Source: Comamonas suwonensis (GTDB lineage: Bacteria; Pseudomonadota; Gammaproteobacteria; Burkholderiales; Burkholderiaceae_C). From it: a DNA stretch of 64,000 nt. The notes beneath the pieces were generated by a model. It saw only the letters and a list, made by a program, of their open reading frames with translations. It was not told the origin of the DNA and made no database searches. The stretch lies in contig NZ_JABBCQ020000003.1 of assembly GCF_012844455.2 (NCBI RefSeq), positions 248,001-312,000 of the forward strand. The letters run 5' to 3'. Below are positions 62,415-64,000 of this stretch, one piece after another. Every line of letters starts with the position of its first letter. The stretch's first letter is position 1. Both the position numbers and the translations under genes were made by a program.

Positions 62415-63875
62415 TCAGGCCAGAGAGGTTCGGAGTTCGGATGCGCGGGAAGCGGCGGCAGGCGCGGCTGCCGGCGTTGGGTAAATCATCTGTGCTGGCA
62501 CTTTCATGCTGCGCTTGGCCAGGGGGTAGTACACCAGCGAGGTCACCACCAGGCTCACGATCCAGGAGATGTCTGCGCCATGCAGTGCCACGGCGATGGG
62601 ACCTTTGTACATGGCCTGGTTCAGAAAGGGAATCTGAATTACGACACCCATCACATAGCAGCCCAGGGCGACCCAGTTGTAGGCGCCGTAGCGGCCTTCG
62701 GCGGAGTACAGCGCAGGGATGTCCACTTTTTCCTTGGAGACCAGGTAGTAGTCCACCAGATTGACCGCGCTCCATGGCACGAACACGGCCAGCAGCAGCA
62801 GCACGAAGTTTTTGAAGTTGTTCAGGAAGTCTGCGCTGGCCATCAAGGCGACCAGCATGGACAGCATCACAAAGCCAACGATGTAGACCACGCGGGTGGT
62901 GGGCGAGAACTGTTTCTTGGCGTTGAAACCGCTGGCTGTGGTCAGAATGCTCATGAAACCGCCATAGGCGTTCAGGCAGTTCACCGTCAGCTTGCCGCTA
63001 ACGATGACCAGGTAGATGAGCACCGCCAGCGGGCCGGCCAATTCACCCATGAAACCGACCTGGTTCTTCAGGAAGTTGCCGCCCAGAGCGGCCACCAGCA
63101 CGCCAAACGTCATGGCCAGCTGGGCACCGATGGTGCTGCCCAGAAAGGTGTTCCAGAACGAAGAGGACACCAAGGTATTGGAAGGCAGATAGCGCGAATA
63201 GTCGGCCACATAGGGCGCGAACGTCATCTGCCAGCCGGCTGACAAGGCCATGCTCAGCAACAAGGTGGCCCAGGTGAAAGGTTTTTGACCAAAGGCGGTG
63301 GCCACGTCGTATTGGTGGAACAGCTGCCAGGCCAGGTAGCCAAAGCCCAGGATGCCGATCACGGTGGCGATGCGGCCCACGGTGTGGATTAGCTTGTAGC
63401 CCACGACGGCGACGAAAGCTGTCAGGCCGCCGAAGATCAGAATGCCGACATATGGCGTGTCCACGCCCAGCATGCGGTTGATGGCTTGACCCGATAGCAC
63501 AGTGCCCGTAGCGGCAAAACCCAGGTACATCAGGATGACCAGCAGCAGCGGCAGGGCTGCACCTTTGACGCCGAACTGCACCCGGCTGGAAATCATCTGC
63601 GGCAGGCCCAGGCGGGGGCCTTGGGCGGAGTGCAGAGCCATGACGATGCCGCCCAGGATATTGCCTATCAGCAGACCGATGATGGCCGTCATGGCTTCGG
63701 CACCAAACACCACGGCCAGTGCGCCGTCGACCACGGCGGTGATCTGCAGATTGGCACCAAACCAGAGCGTCATCTGGCTGTGCGACGTGCCGTGGCGTTC
63801 CGACTCCGGAACCATGTCTATGGTCCGGGTCTCCACATGGCTTGCCAGCCCCGTAGCGGTTGATTGATTGCTCAT
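62415..63875 (-). CDS. NCS1-family (cytosine/purine permease-like) transporter of the hut operon
   Basis: A 486-residue transporter with about 12 membrane segments of the NCS1 family: [62 protein letters not shown] and [20 protein letters not shown]. As the first gene of the hut run it probably takes up urocanate or histidine. ATG 63,875 follows GGAGA; the frame is open 57 bases further upstream without a better site. Confidence 0.87.
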   Translation of the reverse strand: MSNQSTATGLASHVETRTIDMVPESERHGTSHSQMTLWFGANLQITAVVDGALAVVFGAEAMTAIIGLLIGNILGGIVMALHSAQGPRLGLPQMISSRVQFGVKGAALPLLLVILMYLGFAATGTVLSGQAINRMLGVDTPYVGILIFGGLTAFVAVVGYKLIHTVGRIATVIGILGFGYLAWQLFHQYDVATAFGQKPFTWATLLLSMALSAGWQMTFAPYVADYSRYLPSNTLVSSSFWNTFLGSTIGAQLAMTFGVLVAALGGNFLKNQVGFMGELAGPLAVLIYLVIVSGKLTVNCLNAYGGFMSILTTASGFNAKKQFSPTTRVVYIVGFVMLSMLVALMASADFLNNFKNFVLLLLAVFVPWSAVNLVDYYLVSKEKVDIPALYSAEGRYGAYNWVALGCYVMGVVIQIPFLNQAMYKGPIAVALHGADISWIVSLVVTSLVYYPLAKRSMKVPAQMIYPTPAAAPAAASRASELRTSLA

Positions 63876-63943
63876 TTGGATAGTCTCCAATCTCGGTATG
63901 CTTTCGCTAAATATCCATACAACTTTTGCCAAACGCTTTGAAG

Positions 63944-63956
63944 TTGTCTATACCAA
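63944..63956. promoter_or_regulatory. HutC/GntR-type operator upstream of the hut operon
   Basis: TTGTCTATACCAA contains GTCTATAC, which fits the HutC-subfamily operator pattern GT-N-TA-N-AC. It lies 69 bases before the first hut gene start, where a HutC repressor would act. Confidence 0.5.
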
Positions 63957-64000
63957 TTTTCATGGTTTACTCAGTTCTACGTCAATCATCTTTACGGGCG

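Noticed and set aside
60674..62764. 696-codon plus-strand open frame
   Set aside because: Antisense to hutU and the end of the transporter gene; no domain resemblance.

Overview
The window looks like a chromosomal segment of a betaproteobacterium close to Comamonas (family Comamonadaceae). The basis is the GC-rich codon use, the gene repertoire (PrpE, a phosphomannomutase/phosphoglucomutase, WaaA, a complete hut tail with HutF/HutG, D-tartrate dehydratase, a Bug-type binding protein) and intergenic repeats I associate with this family. I ran no database search; assignments rest on motifs and family recognition.

Layout. 1-23,530 is housekeeping chromosome: a partial membrane protein, a DUF2167 protein, an aldo/keto reductase with a fresh in-frame 48-bp duplication, MFS and amino-acid/polyamine transporters, an amidohydrolase, EVE-domain, NlpC/P60 and isochorismatase-fold proteins, prpE, phosphomannomutase, waaA, and a minus-strand run encoding adaptor, RND pump, PCMT, rhodanese and TolC.

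23,579-30,782 is the most striking region: a roughly 7.2-kb AT-rich mobile element inside the methionine sulfoxide reductase gene msrA. It entered exactly at the codons for the catalytic GCFWC motif. The native msrA promoter and first 15 codons are stranded on the left. The right end supplies a replacement ribosome-binding site, start codon and N-terminus, so msrA is again an intact ORF. The element carries a tyrosine recombinase, a MobC-like protein, a relaxase with an H-E-N catalytic signature, a ribbon-helix-helix protein, a winged-helix (possibly replication) protein, two repeat arrays that look like origins, and an unrecognised pair: a SAP-domain protein and a single-pass membrane protein.

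30,783-41,800: rest of msrA, a DUF2946-like protein and ZnuD-like TonB receptor, a tyrosine-recombinase-like protein lacking key catalytic residues, pdxH, a MobA-like nucleotidyltransferase, sodC, a ChaC-like protein, an NTF2-fold protein, PRC-barrel and CsbD stress proteins, an initiator tRNA-Met with decayed copies of its 3' end and terminator nearby, and gloA.

42,000-47,000: a D-tartrate-type catabolic operon (dehydratase, SDR, Bug-type binding protein, DapA-family aldolase/synthase) divergent from a LysR regulator. 47,100-55,800: NTF2-like and GST genes, then a TetR regulator divergent from a tightly overlapped seven-gene operon (FAD oxidoreductase, DUF1365, Cfa-like methyltransferase, chalcone-isomerase-like, MFS, DUF3833 lipoprotein, SDR). 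That operon resembles the ChrR/sigma-E-linked methylated or furan fatty-acid cluster of other proteobacteria. 55,800-64,000: histidine utilisation genes in transcription order transporter, hutU, hutD, hutI, hutF, hutG, with a HutC-type operator upstream; hutH is not in the window.
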